DNA from: JAFGPL01 sp963781805
GTDB taxonomy: Bacteria; Bacteroidota; Bacteroidia; Bacteroidales; UBA10428
Direction of reading: 5' to 3'
Length of the DNA stretch: 64,000 nucleotides
Assembly: GCA_963781805.1 (NCBI GenBank)
Contig: CAWAHF010000004.1
Coordinates: 4,588,001-4,652,000 of the forward strand
The position numbers were made by a program, and so were the translations under genes. The first letter of the stretch is position 1. Each line of letters opens with the position of its first letter. Below, in pieces: positions 9,204-17,750 of the stretch. The notes beneath the pieces were generated by a model. That model was not told where the DNA came from. It saw nothing but the letters and a program-made list of their open reading frames with translations, and did no database searches.

Positions 9204-10354
9204 TGAAATGTATAGTTATTTGTTTTAGTGCAATTTTAAATCTTGTAGGCTTAGGTTCCCTTGATGGCCAGCAAGATGAAAACCTTTACAGAGTGCTCAA
9301 GAAACATGATGCTCCTGTCACTGCGCTGGCGTTCACAGCGGATGAAAAATACCTGGTAAGCGGAGGAGAAGATAAGGCTATTTATATCTGGGATTTTCAG
9401 ACCGGAGAACTGGCCTATTCCATCACCGATAACTATTTTCCTGTAAAAGCGCTCCAGATTACTGCCGACAATCAAATATTGGCTGCATCCGGGCCGGATG
9501 TGAAAATTATAGACTTTAATGGTAATCTGCAGAGATCTTTTGCAGGTTATACCACCTACATCTGGTCATTCGATTACAATCAGCAATCTGGCAGGTTAAT
9601 TGCCGGATCATATTCTAAAAAAGTGAATATTTGGGATTTTAAAACGGGTATAGTTGAAACCAGTCTCGATGGCCACGAGAAAAGCGTATTGGCAACCTGT
9701 CTTTCACCCAATGGCAAATATGCTGTAACCGGTTCACTCGATCGGACTGTCAGAGTATGGGATGCCGATTCAGGCAAACAGCTAAATAAGCTTGAAAGGC
9801 ATTCAGATAATATTCTGGTGGTAAAATTTCATCCGTCGGGAAAATACTTTGCAAGCGGATCACTGGATAATACCATTCGGCTCTGGGATTTAGATTCCGG
9901 CAGGGTGGTTAAAACATTTGTGGGTCATGAAAAGGGAATTATGGATATTGACTTCAGCCCCGATGGTTATTACATTGCAAGCGTCTCTGCTGACAATACG
10001 GTAATACTCTGGGAGGTGTATACCGGAAATAAGCTCTATTCCTTTGTCGATCATGAAGGTCCGGTAAATGTGGTCAGGTTCAGCCCTCACGGGAACTATC
10101 TGGTAAGCGGCTCATCAGATAAAACCGTGATGATATGGAAACTAAACAAAAGCATTTTTGCCAATTATTATTTTCAGGATGAAATAGATAAAGTGACAGA
10201 TCAATCGGATCTTTTCAAGCCAAAGCAAAAAGGAGAAAGTAGACAGCAGTACGAGGACAGACAATTGCAATCGCAGGAAACACTTGATGAGATTTACGAT
10301 AAATACTATCAGCAGTACCTGAAAATTAGAAATGAGCAGAAGTTTGGAGAGTGA
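9203..10354 (+). CDS. Exported WD40-repeat beta-propeller protein
   Basis: 383-residue protein with a short hydrophobic signal (ends LGSLDGQ) and seven WD40 blades between about residues 35 and 315. Each blade ends in the usual D-x-x-[IV]-x-[IVL]-W-[DEK] pattern, for example DKAIYIWDF, DRTVRVWDA, DNTIRLWDL, DNTVILWEV and DKTVMIWKL, with GHE/H-x-x-x turns before the strands. Such propellers act as protein-interaction platforms; no enzymatic motif is seen. The last 65 residues are a charged helical tail outside the propeller (KGESRQQYEDRQ). It is coupled to the upstream DUF3108 gene by a TAATG overlap, so the pair may work together in the envelope. Confidence 0.87.
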   Translation: MKCIVICFSAILNLVGLGSLDGQQDENLYRVLKKHDAPVTALAFTADEKYLVSGGEDKAIYIWDFQTGELAYSITDNYFPVKALQITADNQILAASGPDVKIIDFNGNLQRSFAGYTTYIWSFDYNQQSGRLIAGSYSKKVNIWDFKTGIVETSLDGHEKSVLATCLSPNGKYAVTGSLDRTVRVWDADSGKQLNKLERHSDNILVVKFHPSGKYFASGSLDNTIRLWDLDSGRVVKTFVGHEKGIMDIDFSPDGYYIASVSADNTVILWEVYTGNKLYSFVDHEGPVNVVRFSPHGNYLVSGSSDKTVMIWKLNKSIFANYYFQDEIDKVTDQSDLFKPKQKGESRQQYEDRQLQSQETLDEIYDKYYQQYLKIRNEQKFGE

Positions 10355-10360
10355 GAAGAG

Positions 10361-10457
10361 TTTTCACGCGAAGAATTTTCACGCAAAGACGCTAAGATTT
10401 CTAGTAATGATTCCTTTTAGATTAAATTTCAAATTAATACACTCTTCGCCTTAGCGA
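10361..10457. repeat. Intergenic repeat with direct and inverted short motifs
   Basis: The 9-mer TTTTCACGC occurs at 10361-10369 and 10376-10384, and CGCTAAG at 10390-10396 is mirrored by CTTAGCG at 10450-10456. It lies between convergent genes and may be a degenerate repeat acting as a terminator. No T-run is evident. Confidence 0.3.
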
Positions 10458-10519
10458 CTTTACATGAAACATGACTTTCAAATTGAACCGGGTAATTCCT
10501 GATTATCAAGGGTAACTTT

Positions 10520-10909
10520 TTAGTTGCTTTTATTAATTTGTTCATAAAAACTCGACCAGTCAGCGTATACCTGCCATAATTTCGTTTTTCCATTTTCCAC
10601 TACCGCTTTCCAGGCTGCAGTGCACTCCCAGTAAATTCCATCTGGTATATTCTCCAGGATGTATGTACCACTTGTCCGGCCAAACAATGCTACCAAATTA
10701 CCCTTTTCAATGGTTTCCTCAATATCAATTTTATAATCCGGGCACATTTTAAAATAGGCTACCCATCCGCTGCTCATTTGTTTGCTTCCGTTCATCTTAT
10801 TTCCCCTGGAATCGATAAACACATGATCCTCAGTCATCAGATGAGCTATTCTTTTCACATCATGCGAATTAATCGCATGAACGAACTCCAGTGCTGCTTT
10901 TATACTCAT
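10520..10909 (-). CDS. NTF2-like (SnoaL/DUF4440-type) protein
   Basis: 129-residue cytoplasmic protein with the compact alpha/beta-cone fold of the NTF2-like superfamily. The N-terminal helix AALEFVHAINSHDVKRIAHLM followed by TEDHVFIDSRGN, the middle segment GWVAYFKMCPDYKIDIEE and the strand pattern NLVALFGRTSGTY and KLWQVYADWSSFYEQ are typical of the family's ketosteroid-isomerase-like members. Function cannot be inferred further; members range from isomerases to binding proteins. It lies on the minus strand between the WD40 gene and the DUF1330 gene. The tandem heptamer array lies upstream of its start. Confidence 0.7.
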   Translation of the reverse strand: MSIKAALEFVHAINSHDVKRIAHLMTEDHVFIDSRGNKMNGSKQMSSGWVAYFKMCPDYKIDIEETIEKGNLVALFGRTSGTYILENIPDGIYWECTAAWKAVVENGKTKLWQVYADWSSFYEQINKSN

Positions 10910-11017
10910 TTGAATATATTTTAATTGATGGTATTATTTTCAATCTAAAAACTCCTTCACTGAAATCAACTTTCATTATCAGGAATAACATGTTGTTCTT
11001 ATTCTTTAAATTCAGAA

Positions 11018-11066
11018 CTTGAAACTTGAAACTTGAAACTTAAAACTTGAAACTTGAAACTTGAAA
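11018..11066. repeat. Tandem 7-bp repeat, seven CTTGAAA units
   Basis: Seven consecutive heptamers from 11018 to 11066; six are CTTGAAA and the fourth is CTTAAAA. The flanks on the right decay into related forms (CCAGAAACTTTAAAC). It lies in the gap between two minus-strand genes, upstream of the NTF2-like gene, where unit-number changes could alter promoter spacing. Confidence 0.85.
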
Positions 11067-11107
11067 CCAGAAACTTTAAACCCGGAACCCGGAACTCAGA
11101 ACCTGGT

Positions 11108-11398
11108 TCATTCCATCCCTTTCACAAGTATTGTATCACAATCTGCTGCTTTCAGCCTGTATTTCAATATCTCCTGGTATTCGTCCGAACGATACCATGC
11201 TTCAAAATCTTCTTTACTGTTAAATCTGATAAGCACGCTCCTGGTATAATTCCATTTTCCTTCCAGAATTTCCGGATGATTATCCACAGCTAAATATTCG
11301 CCATTATATTTTTTAAAAATCTCCCCGGCACGGTTGATATATTTTTGGTATTCGGCTGGGTCATTTATTTTTATTTGGGCAATGAAGTAGTAGGGCAT
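11108..11398 (-). CDS. DUF1330 domain-containing protein
   Basis: Small ferredoxin-like alpha/beta protein of 96 residues. The start is taken at the ATG on the minus strand ending at 11398 (MPYYFIAQIKIND), because this places the first family strand at the N-terminus; an upstream in-frame start adds eleven poorly conserved residues. Family landmarks are PAEYQKYI near residue 14, NGEYLAVD near 33, RSVLIRFNSKEDFEAWYRSDEYQEILKYR in the second half. DUF1330 proteins resemble dimeric alpha-beta barrel enzymes but have no established reaction. The gene stands alone on the minus strand, divergent from the T9SS gene at 11543. Confidence 0.78.
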   Translation of the reverse strand: MPYYFIAQIKINDPAEYQKYINRAGEIFKKYNGEYLAVDNHPEILEGKWNYTRSVLIRFNSKEDFEAWYRSDEYQEILKYRLKAADCDTILVKGME

Positions 11399-11542
11399 TT
11401 GTTGGTATTTGGATAATTTTTTTACAGACAAAGGATCAAAATTATTGATAATTAAGTAAATTTCGTTTTTAAATACAAAATATTAAATTTTAACTGTTCA
11501 CCATTCATCTTCATTAAAATATTATATAATACAATCAACCCC

Positions 11543-12478
11543 ATGAAACACATAGCACAATTAATTATCTTATTAATCATTTCAAAAGGCATGTATGCCC
11601 AGACAATAGAGTATAATTGGGATACAATTACTTTTGAAAACAATGATGAATATCTGGTTATTGATACTTCCGAAAGTAATATCTGGCAGGTTTGCATTCC
11701 AAACAAAGTTTTTTTTAATTCTGCATACTCTCCTGACAAGGCAATAGTTACCGATTCAATCGGATATTATCCGAAAAACAATCATTCATTTTTTGATGTG
11801 TATATAGGACAATTTAATGACTCATTATTTCCACTCAGTGTTTTTGTTGAGTTTAGACATAAATTTGATACCGATGCCTTGAAGGACGGAGGTTATATTT
11901 CTGTTTCATACGATGGAGGAGATACCTGGATGAATATTATTCATGACAATTTCGGTTGGCTGCCACCATGGCAAACTCAAGATTTATATTCCGAAAGTGA
12001 TACTTTATTTAATGGTGAGCCCGGATTTTCAGGAAGATCAAGTGGATGGGTAACGACTGTGTTTTGGAAACATGTGATGCTTGTTAAAAACACTAATAAT
12101 GTAGGTGATACAATGATTATCAGGTTTAATTTTATCAGCGATTCCACACAATCTGATAAGGAAGGTTGGATGATAGATGATATCAGGTTATATTCGATGG
12201 ACATAGGAGGCGGATTAGAAAATAATGAGATTTTCAAATCCTTAAACATATATCCGGATCCTGTTTCCACTTTCATGTCGATTGAATTAGATAAAGAGTG
12301 CCGCACCATTGATATTGAAATCATTGATCCGAACGGAAAACTGATTCAACAAAACCAGTACCATGATGCGGATAACATTACGCTTCGGTGTGCCGGTTTA
12401 AATGACGGAGTATATTTTATCAGGACCACTCTAAATTCAAAAGAAATTTATGTAAATAAGGTCATAATTAAAAAATGA
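11543..12478 (+). CDS. Secreted protein with T9SS type A sorting domain
   Basis: 311-residue exported protein. An N-terminal signal peptide (HIAQLIILLIISKGMYAQ) is followed by a beta-rich domain with a jelly-roll-like look (FFDVYIGQFNDS, DGGYISVSYDGGDTWMNI, EGWMIDDIRLY), resembling adhesin or immune-inhibitor-A-type beta sandwiches. The last 75 residues are a T9SS C-terminal domain: NIYPDPVSTFMSIEL, then IEIIDPNGKLI and LNDGVYFIRT with a basic end. It is therefore predicted to cross the outer membrane by the type IX system and be released or anchored to the surface. The ligand or substrate is not recognisable. It is monocistronic. Confidence 0.8.
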   Translation: MKHIAQLIILLIISKGMYAQTIEYNWDTITFENNDEYLVIDTSESNIWQVCIPNKVFFNSAYSPDKAIVTDSIGYYPKNNHSFFDVYIGQFNDSLFPLSVFVEFRHKFDTDALKDGGYISVSYDGGDTWMNIIHDNFGWLPPWQTQDLYSESDTLFNGEPGFSGRSSGWVTTVFWKHVMLVKNTNNVGDTMIIRFNFISDSTQSDKEGWMIDDIRLYSMDIGGGLENNEIFKSLNIYPDPVSTFMSIELDKECRTIDIEIIDPNGKLIQQNQYHDADNITLRCAGLNDGVYFIRTTLNSKEIYVNKVIIKK

Positions 12479-12635
12479 TTTGTCAGATTTACCTCTTTTA
12501 ATGCTCTCAAAATCTATATTCAACTCCCTTGAATGACGATCAGATAAACACACGTCTAGGCTATTATACTATTTAGACCTCGGAATCAGGGTTGATGCAA
12601 TGAATCAGCTGGGAGAAATCGGCGATGAGCTTTGA

Positions 12636-12668
12636 AACTTTCCAAAAGTTTCGAACTTTTGGAAAGTT
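12636..12668. terminator. Perfect 15-bp inverted repeat (terminator or REP-like palindrome)
   Basis: AACTTTCCAAAAGTT at 12636-12650 and its exact reverse complement at 12654-12668 are separated by TCG. It is in the 300-bp gap after the T9SS gene. There is no downstream T-run of more than a few bases, so it may be a dispersed palindrome rather than a classical terminator. Nothing else is recognisable in 12479-12782. Confidence 0.6.
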
Positions 12669-12782
12669 GAAAAAACATGCATAATCTAATTTTTATATCA
12701 AGTTATTAGATGTTGTATATTAGATATGCAGCATTTCCTAAATTATTTCGTCATATAATATAAAATCATAAAAATCTTGATC

Positions 12783-13478
12783 ATGAAAAAATATTTAATC
12801 ATAACTGCTATCGTTTGTGTTCTTTTGTTTATCGGGTTGTCAGCCATTTTTGCCCAGGTAAAAGAAACCCGCAACGTAGCAGGATTCTCCAAAATTGAGA
12901 TCAGCAGCGGAATAGATTTGTATATTGAACAGGGCAACCAGGTGAGTATGCAGGCAGAAGCCCGGAGTCAGGAAATCCTTGATAACATGATTACCGAAGT
13001 TCAGGATAATACGCTGAAAATTTACCAAAAGAAGAATTTGCATAAACTGGGTCATATGGCTGTTTACATCACTGTTAAAGATATCGAAGCCATAAAAGCC
13101 AGCGGAGGTTCCGATGTTCGTTCGGATAACGGATGGAAAGTCGATAAGCTTGAGATAAAAGCGAGTGGCGGAAGTGATATATTTATGAAAATCGAAGCCG
13201 ATGAATTCATCTGCAAAATCAGCGGAGGATCAGATGCTTCACTTTCCGGTAATGTTGGTAAATTTCAGGTAGAAGCCAGTGGAGGAAGCGATATTAGAGC
13301 CAAAGACTTAATAGCAGATATTAGTGATTTAACCATCTCAGGAGGTTCGGATGCAACCGTGACAGCTAATAAAGAAATCATTGCAAATGCAAACGGAGGC
13401 AGCGACCTTACATATTATGGAGACGCAACTATAAGTAATATAAATGCTTCAGGCGGATCGGATGTAAGGAGAAGGTAA
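12783..13478 (+). CDS. Head-GIN domain (DUF2807) autotransporter-adhesin-like protein
   Basis: Exported protein of 231 residues. The ATG at 12783 follows an in-frame TTG by two codons and is preferred because it begins the signal peptide (KKYLIITAIVCVLLFIGLSA ending IFAQ). The mature chain begins with the typical ETRNVAGFSKIEISSGIDLYIEQG and then forms a right-handed beta-helix of DUF2807 type. Its coils are marked by repeated SGGSD or NGGSD turns: seven occur between about residues 105 and 230, each with one Asp ladder position. The family is common in Bacteroidota and secreted to the periplasm or surface; its role is not established. Monocistronic by context. Confidence 0.85.
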   Translation: MKKYLIITAIVCVLLFIGLSAIFAQVKETRNVAGFSKIEISSGIDLYIEQGNQVSMQAEARSQEILDNMITEVQDNTLKIYQKKNLHKLGHMAVYITVKDIEAIKASGGSDVRSDNGWKVDKLEIKASGGSDIFMKIEADEFICKISGGSDASLSGNVGKFQVEASGGSDIRAKDLIADISDLTISGGSDATVTANKEIIANANGGSDLTYYGDATISNINASGGSDVRRR

Positions 13479-13555
13479 AATAGATATTCTTCAGTTTACC
13501 TTTTGCCAATAATCTCAATACGTCTCTAACTTTAATATTATCAAGGGAAGATAAT

Positions 13556-14524
13556 ATGAAAAAGAAACCTTATGCATTGACAGGAATTGCAATAATTGTT
13601 TCGATTTGGATTATTATTAAACATGAAACCAAAGAAGAATTAATTGCTGATCCTGTTCCCGGCTCCTGTACGATTTTCTCTGCTGCTATAGGTGAAAAAG
13701 TTTTATTCGGGAATAATGAGGATTATAAAAACCCGAATACATGTTACTGGACCGAACCCGGCGATGATGAGAATTACGGATGTTTATTTTTGGGATTTGA
13801 AAATAATCAGCTTCAGGGTGGAATAAATGAAAAAGGACTTTGTTTTGATGCCAATTCCCTTTCTGGGTCAGCGTTGAATCCTCATCCTGAACTTCCCTGT
13901 CCTCCTATCGCACCGCCTCCCTATGAAAAGTATACGGTATGGGCACCAGTTACAATATTACGGAAAGCTGCAACAGTAGAGGAAGTAATAAAAATTGCTA
14001 CAAAGTATCAACGACGCAACTGGGACCGAAAAACATCTGTATTAAAATATCAGGTTTATTTTGCAGATGCAAAAGGCGATGCGGTTATCATAAGTGCAGG
14101 ACCTGATGGAGAACTGACTTTTACCCGGAAAAACCCCGGAAAAATTTATCTTGTTTCGACAAATTTCAATATCGTAAATCAAAAAGATGCCTGGGTATAT
14201 CCTTGCTGGCGGTATAATAAAGCAGTACAGCTGTTAAATAAAATACATAACGAAGATGAACTTACCGTAGATTATTTCAAAACCATTTTAGACGATGTAC
14301 ATCTTGAGGAACCTAACAGTCATACACTCTATTCAAATATTTTTGACTTACGCAAGGGCATCATGTACCTATATTACTGGCATCAGTATGAGGAAGTGGT
14401 AATTGTGAATGTGGCCGATGAAATTAAAAAAGGTAAAATCATTGTCAACCTCAAAGATTTGTTTTCAAAAAAAACGATTGATAAAGCATTGGTTGCATCA
14501 CAGCATTATTCAGGGAATAAATAA
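13556..14524 (+). CDS. Linear amide C-N hydrolase (Ntn-hydrolase/choloylglycine-hydrolase-like)
   Basis: 322-residue protein with one N-terminal hydrophobic segment (ALTGIAIIVSIWIII) acting as a signal or anchor. Right after it, GSCTIFSAAIGEKVLFGNNEDY matches the start of Ntn hydrolases of the choloylglycine-hydrolase/penicillin-acylase class, where a Cys becomes the N-terminal nucleophile; the NNEDY Asn/Asp are in the expected place. GGINEKGLCFDAN and the later DAKGDAVIISAG and the R-N-W-D-R region also fit. Predicted to hydrolyse a linear amide bond in the periplasm. If Cys is the nucleophile, the leader must be removed by proteolysis. Substrate unknown. Confidence 0.75.
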   Translation: MKKKPYALTGIAIIVSIWIIIKHETKEELIADPVPGSCTIFSAAIGEKVLFGNNEDYKNPNTCYWTEPGDDENYGCLFLGFENNQLQGGINEKGLCFDANSLSGSALNPHPELPCPPIAPPPYEKYTVWAPVTILRKAATVEEVIKIATKYQRRNWDRKTSVLKYQVYFADAKGDAVIISAGPDGELTFTRKNPGKIYLVSTNFNIVNQKDAWVYPCWRYNKAVQLLNKIHNEDELTVDYFKTILDDVHLEEPNSHTLYSNIFDLRKGIMYLYYWHQYEEVVIVNVADEIKKGKIIVNLKDLFSKKTIDKALVASQHYSGNK

Positions 14525-14546
14525 TTTTACGAAATATTTTTTTCTG

Positions 14547-14554
14547 TAATTTTG
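14547..14554 (+). promoter_or_regulatory. Candidate -7 box for the second DUF3108 gene
   Basis: TAATTTTG matches TAnnTTTG and lies 28 nt before the ATG at 14583. No clear TTG is seen at the -33 distance. Confidence 0.35.
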
Positions 14555-14582
14555 CGTTTCAATCCGAAAATTAGTTAACAGA

Positions 14583-15299
14583 ATGAAATTACTGTATTCT
14601 TTGGTGTTTTCTATCCTTATCGGATGGAATGTTTTCTCTCAACCCGTCTTTAAAAATCCGGGATTACCTGACAAAGAGTCGTTTACCCTCCATGAGTACT
14701 TCGATCCGAAAATTGGGTATATTACCTCTAAAATCGACATTGATTTAATTGAAAGAGACGGTTCAAAATATTACTCTGTTCAGGTAAATGAAGGAGGCGA
14801 TTATTTAAATCGAATTGAATTGAACTATTCTGATCTGACAACCATATCTGAAAAACGTTATAACCTGAAAACAAATACACTGGAGCAATATTATATCCGG
14901 AAAAACGACACCATTCATTTCTATGATAAATCGAAAGGCATAAACAAAATTATCCCTACCAACGAAACCAACATCTATTCTTCTTTTGCCTATTTCATTA
15001 GTTTCAGGGGATTTCCGTTTAAAATCGGTAACAGCGTTACTTTCAAAACTTATATGTACATGTATGGGGATGTGCTGACCATGAAACTGAAAAATGTGGC
15101 CATAGAAAAAATTACCGTAAAGGCAGGCACCTATAATTGTTATGTGCTTGAACTCTCGGTGGGTGGATGGCAGTCATTGTTTGCAACCGATAAATACTAT
15201 CTGTATTTTGCCGTAGCTCCACCTCATATATTTGTGGAATACAAGGAAAAGATCGATGGAACCTGGATGCCGGATGAAATTGTCAGTCATAGTCCGTAG
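14583..15299 (+). CDS. DUF3108 domain-containing exported protein (second copy)
   Basis: 238-residue exported beta-rich protein with signal peptide (KLLYSLVFSILIGWNVFSQ). Recognisable DUF3108-like features are the FTLHEYFDPKIGYITSKIDI start, IELNYSDLTTISEKRYNLKTNTLEQYY and the LKNVAIEKITVKAGTYNCYVLEL segment, where KAGTYNC is a common family turn, ending with a W-rich strand. It is only distantly similar to the other DUF3108 protein at 8382. Probably periplasmic or outer-membrane associated; function unknown. It is the last chromosomal-backbone gene before the defence island. Confidence 0.62.
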   Translation: MKLLYSLVFSILIGWNVFSQPVFKNPGLPDKESFTLHEYFDPKIGYITSKIDIDLIERDGSKYYSVQVNEGGDYLNRIELNYSDLTTISEKRYNLKTNTLEQYYIRKNDTIHFYDKSKGINKIIPTNETNIYSSFAYFISFRGFPFKIGNSVTFKTYMYMYGDVLTMKLKNVAIEKITVKAGTYNCYVLELSVGGWQSLFATDKYYLYFAVAPPHIFVEYKEKIDGTWMPDEIVSHSP

Positions 15300-15423
15300 G
15301 TTAAAAGGCGCTGAAGGAATTGGGAATAGATAGTTGGAGATATTCTGGCCTGTGAGAAAAGCTATGATCAGAAAAATATATTGAATCCGTTGACGGTATT
15401 ATTTTATTATAGTCTCACCTGCA

Positions 15424-15500
15424 GTTCGACTACCCGCTTGCCACAGTATTACAGCGGGCAGGCACTCACTGTGACTGTCAGACTGAGCGTAATCGAAGTC
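15424..15500. repeat. REP-like palindrome with a nested hairpin
   Basis: TTCGACTAC at 15425-15433 is mirrored by GTAATCGAA at 15489-15497. The interior holds a second stem (CCCGCT with AGCGGG) that looks inserted into the first palindrome. The right half (about 15477-15500) reads GTCAGACTGAGCG then AATCGAAGTC, the same repeat family as the copy found inside hsdM at 24345. The outer flanks also hold GTTGACGG and CCGTCAAC about 140 bp apart. Confidence 0.6.
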
Positions 15501-15602
15501 TTTATTTTCAATTAGTTAGCAATTCACCCCGTCAACAGGTATATTTTAAATTAACGTGAGTTCGATATAAGATATTTATTTTAAATATTTAATTTTCAAT
15601 AG

Positions 15603-15622
15603 CCCCTACCTTCAGGTAGGGG
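15603..15622. repeat. Perfect 9-bp hairpin at the left end of the defence island
   Basis: CCCCTACCT at 15603-15611 is mirrored by AGGTAGGGG at 15614-15622 with a TC loop. It lies just before the decayed nucleotidyltransferase gene and may mark a repeat insertion that removed its start region. Confidence 0.55.
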
Positions 15623-15633
15623 AATATGAATAG

Positions 15634-16331
15634 ATCCTGCCGAATGAAATTTGCAAAATTTATAATAAAGTGGATAAATTATCTTATTCACAAGATGAAT
15701 TATCACGGATTGCGACCTCTTCTCATTATTTAAGAAATATCATAAATAATCAGGAAGATTTTAATCAATCATTCCTTGGAGGTCGTATAAACGTGCTACC
15801 ATGGTTAAAGGAGTGAGTGATGTTGATTTATACTATCAATACACCGCAGGATATTACCCTCAAGATGCTTTAACAAGATTAAGACAATACCTTTTAAACT
15901 CCTATCCTCGTACTGTGATTAAACAAGATAAACCCTCAATCAAGATTGATTTTAATAGCCTACCCTTCAACATCACACCTTACAAACAAGATTTTTCTTC
16001 TAGATATATTCTAAATCAAGATTTAACAGCTTGGCAGGCAATTAATATGTCGACACTAGAAAATAATATTCCTATTTTAAGAAATAAAAACTCCAATTAT
16101 ATTGCCCTAATAAAAATCCTAAAGTGTTGGAATTTCAAGAAAAATAAGAGATTACAAAATCATAGAATTGAAGAATTGGTATGTAGCCAGTTTCTTTTTG
16201 GAATCACTATCGGTACAAGTATTAGTAATTGGATGTATGACTTTTTCCTCAATAACGGATTTACTCTAGACGCTCAAAAAATGCATGCTTTAATTCTTCA
16301 GGATAATAATAACGATCAAAATCTCGAATAA
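15634..16331 (+). pseudogene. Frameshifted SMODS/CD-NTase-like nucleotidyltransferase
   Basis: Remains of a cGAS/DncV-like nucleotidyltransferase of the SMODS class, which in CBASS-type systems makes a cyclic nucleotide alarm signal. From about 15634 one frame encodes NEICKIYNKVDKLS and a helix typical of the family N-terminus, ending at FLGG. From about 15783 the sequence continues in the next frame as SYKRATMVKGVSDVDLYY, the GS-x-DVD catalytic motif. Restoring one T after the GGT codon rejoins them. No ATG in the first frame: a stop at 15631 and the hairpin at 15603 precede it. The strand that normally carries the third catalytic Asp reads FNITPYK, with Asn instead. The C-terminal half is helical and intact to 16331. 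Paired with the SLATT gene downstream. Confidence 0.72.
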
Positions 16332-16359
16332 AACTTGAATAACTTTATCGGATAAGATT

Positions 16360-16905
16360 ATGGATGAAATAATAAAAGCCCTTTAAAAATTAAAGGTGGA
16401 ATGATTGTATACCCGAAGCACTCACTTTAATACTGCATCACGTATTACGAAAAGTGCAAATACTTATCGTATTCTGCCTATTATTGGTACTGTAGCAGCA
16501 ACGTTTAGCTCAATTATGAATGTTGGTGTTTGGGACAAGCTATCAATTGATGATACTTGGTGTCAAGTACTAGTGAATATTCTCGGAGCATTGGGCGGAT
16601 TTTTAATCCTCTATACCACAACATTCAGTGATTATCGGTCTAAAATTGAACTTGCTAATAAGCATTCAACAGTGGGGCATACTCTGAATTTAACTTTTAA
16701 AAAAATTAGAAATACTGAAGCAAAATTTAAGGACGGACATATCATCCCCCAACAATTGGTTAATGCATTGGATGAATTGACTGAAGAATTTATTTCAAAT
16801 AGCCGTACTGCTCCTGAGGCAAACAAAAATGATTATGAAACAGCTAGAGAGGATTTTAAAAAAGGTTATTTAACTGATTATAAAGAGGAAGAACTTAATT
16901 GTTAG
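16360..16905 (+). pseudogene. SLATT-domain two-TM effector gene with two premature stops
   Basis: SLATT proteins are predicted membrane effectors paired with SMODS nucleotidyltransferases. The frame starts at ATG 16360 (MDEIIKAL) and is broken by TAA at 16384-16386 and TGA at 16402-16404, then stays open to 16905. Read through, it gives the family's N-terminal basic region (LYTRSTHFNTASRITK), two membrane helices (about YRILPIIGTVAATFSSIMNV and LVNILGALGGFLILYTTTF) and a charged cytoplasmic helical tail. It lies 28 nt after the nucleotidyltransferase gene, the normal order of a two-gene SMODS-SLATT system. A TTG restart at 16405 would lack only the first 15 residues, so partial function is not excluded. 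Confidence 0.7.
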
Positions 16906-16926
16906 GCGATTTTTTTCAATGCAACA

Positions 16927-16979
16927 ACCAAATTATCGGCACTTATCTTGATTTACTGCCAATAATTTGGTTATATTTG
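16927..16979 (+). promoter_or_regulatory. Promoter and palindromic operator of the AbiEi-like gene
   Basis: A near-perfect inverted repeat has arms at 16927-16940 (ACCAAATTATCGGC) and 16958-16971 (GCCAATAATTTGGT), 13 of 14 positions paired. The -33 element TTG (16948-16950) sits in the spacer, and the -7 box TATATTTG (16972-16979) touches the right arm, 21 nt after TTG. The ATG follows 10 nt later. AbiEi-type antitoxins are known to repress their own promoter by binding inverted repeats, so this is a probable autoregulatory operator. Confidence 0.72.
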
Positions 16980-16989
16980 TTCAAAACAT

Positions 16990-17733
16990 ATGACTATCGA
17001 TACAAAACTTAGAATTCTGGAACTTAAACAGCAATTTACTCAGAATGGGTTAATTACCACTTCTGAAATGGTTGCCTTTTACAAGAAATTTGAGCCGGAA
17101 ATTCCGCGAACAACAGTTAACTGGCGAGTATACGAACTTGTAAAACAGGGCATACTCAACAGAGTTGGAAAAGGAAAATTTAAAATAGGCAGGTCGCAAC
17201 TGTATCAGCCTGAGATTACTACTAAACTATTTAAAATCAATAAATCCATTCGAACCAATTTCCCCTTTATTACATATTGTTTATGGCAACAACAATGGAT
17301 TAATGAATTCTTACAGCACATTGCTAAAACCGGTGTTGTTTTGGTTGAGGTTGAAAGAGATAGTGCTGAATCTATTTATCATTTCTTAAAAGATTCATTT
17401 ACATCCGTCTTCTATAAGCCAGGAAAAGAAATGTTACAAGAGTATATTCAAGGACTTGATTCTGCGCTTCTAATTAAACCGTTAGTTAGTGAGGCTCCCA
17501 TTCAGGAAGTTAGAGGTGTTCCAACAGTTAGTATTGAAAAACTTTTAGTGGATGTGTATTCCGATGTTGAATTTGAATATGCCCGGGGTCAGGAAACCGT
17601 CCATATTTTTGAAAACGCTTTTAGTCGTTACAGTATAAATCAAGCAAAACTCTTGAGATATGCGGATAGGAAAAAGAAAAGACAGGAGGTGGAAGAATTA
17701 ATTAGGAACCGCAACCTCAGTGAGAGTATTTAA
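16990..17733 (+). CDS. AbiEi-like (DUF6577-type) antitoxin/transcriptional regulator
   Basis: 247-residue protein. The N-terminal 75 residues form a winged-helix-like region (LITTSEMVAFYKKF, TTVNWRVYELVKQGILNRVGKGKFKI), as in AbiEi antitoxins, which bind their own promoter and oppose AbiEii nucleotidyltransferase toxins. The C-terminal domain contains the VPTVSIEKLLVDVYSD motif shared with AbiEi relatives. It has a strong promoter with an operator palindrome (16927-16979) and a very short leader. The gene is intact, yet the toxin gene 17 nt downstream carries two stop codons, so this may be an orphan antitoxin. DUF6577 assignment is from memory of the family pattern. Confidence 0.68.
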   Translation: MTIDTKLRILELKQQFTQNGLITTSEMVAFYKKFEPEIPRTTVNWRVYELVKQGILNRVGKGKFKIGRSQLYQPEITTKLFKINKSIRTNFPFITYCLWQQQWINEFLQHIAKTGVVLVEVERDSAESIYHFLKDSFTSVFYKPGKEMLQEYIQGLDSALLIKPLVSEAPIQEVRGVPTVSIEKLLVDVYSDVEFEYARGQETVHIFENAFSRYSINQAKLLRYADRKKKRQEVEELIRNRNLSESI

Positions 17734-17750
17734 TTTATAACCACCTAAAA

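Noticed and set aside
11018..11066. CRISPR-like array
   Set aside because: Units of only 7 bp without spacers; it is a simple tandem repeat. No cas gene is in the window.
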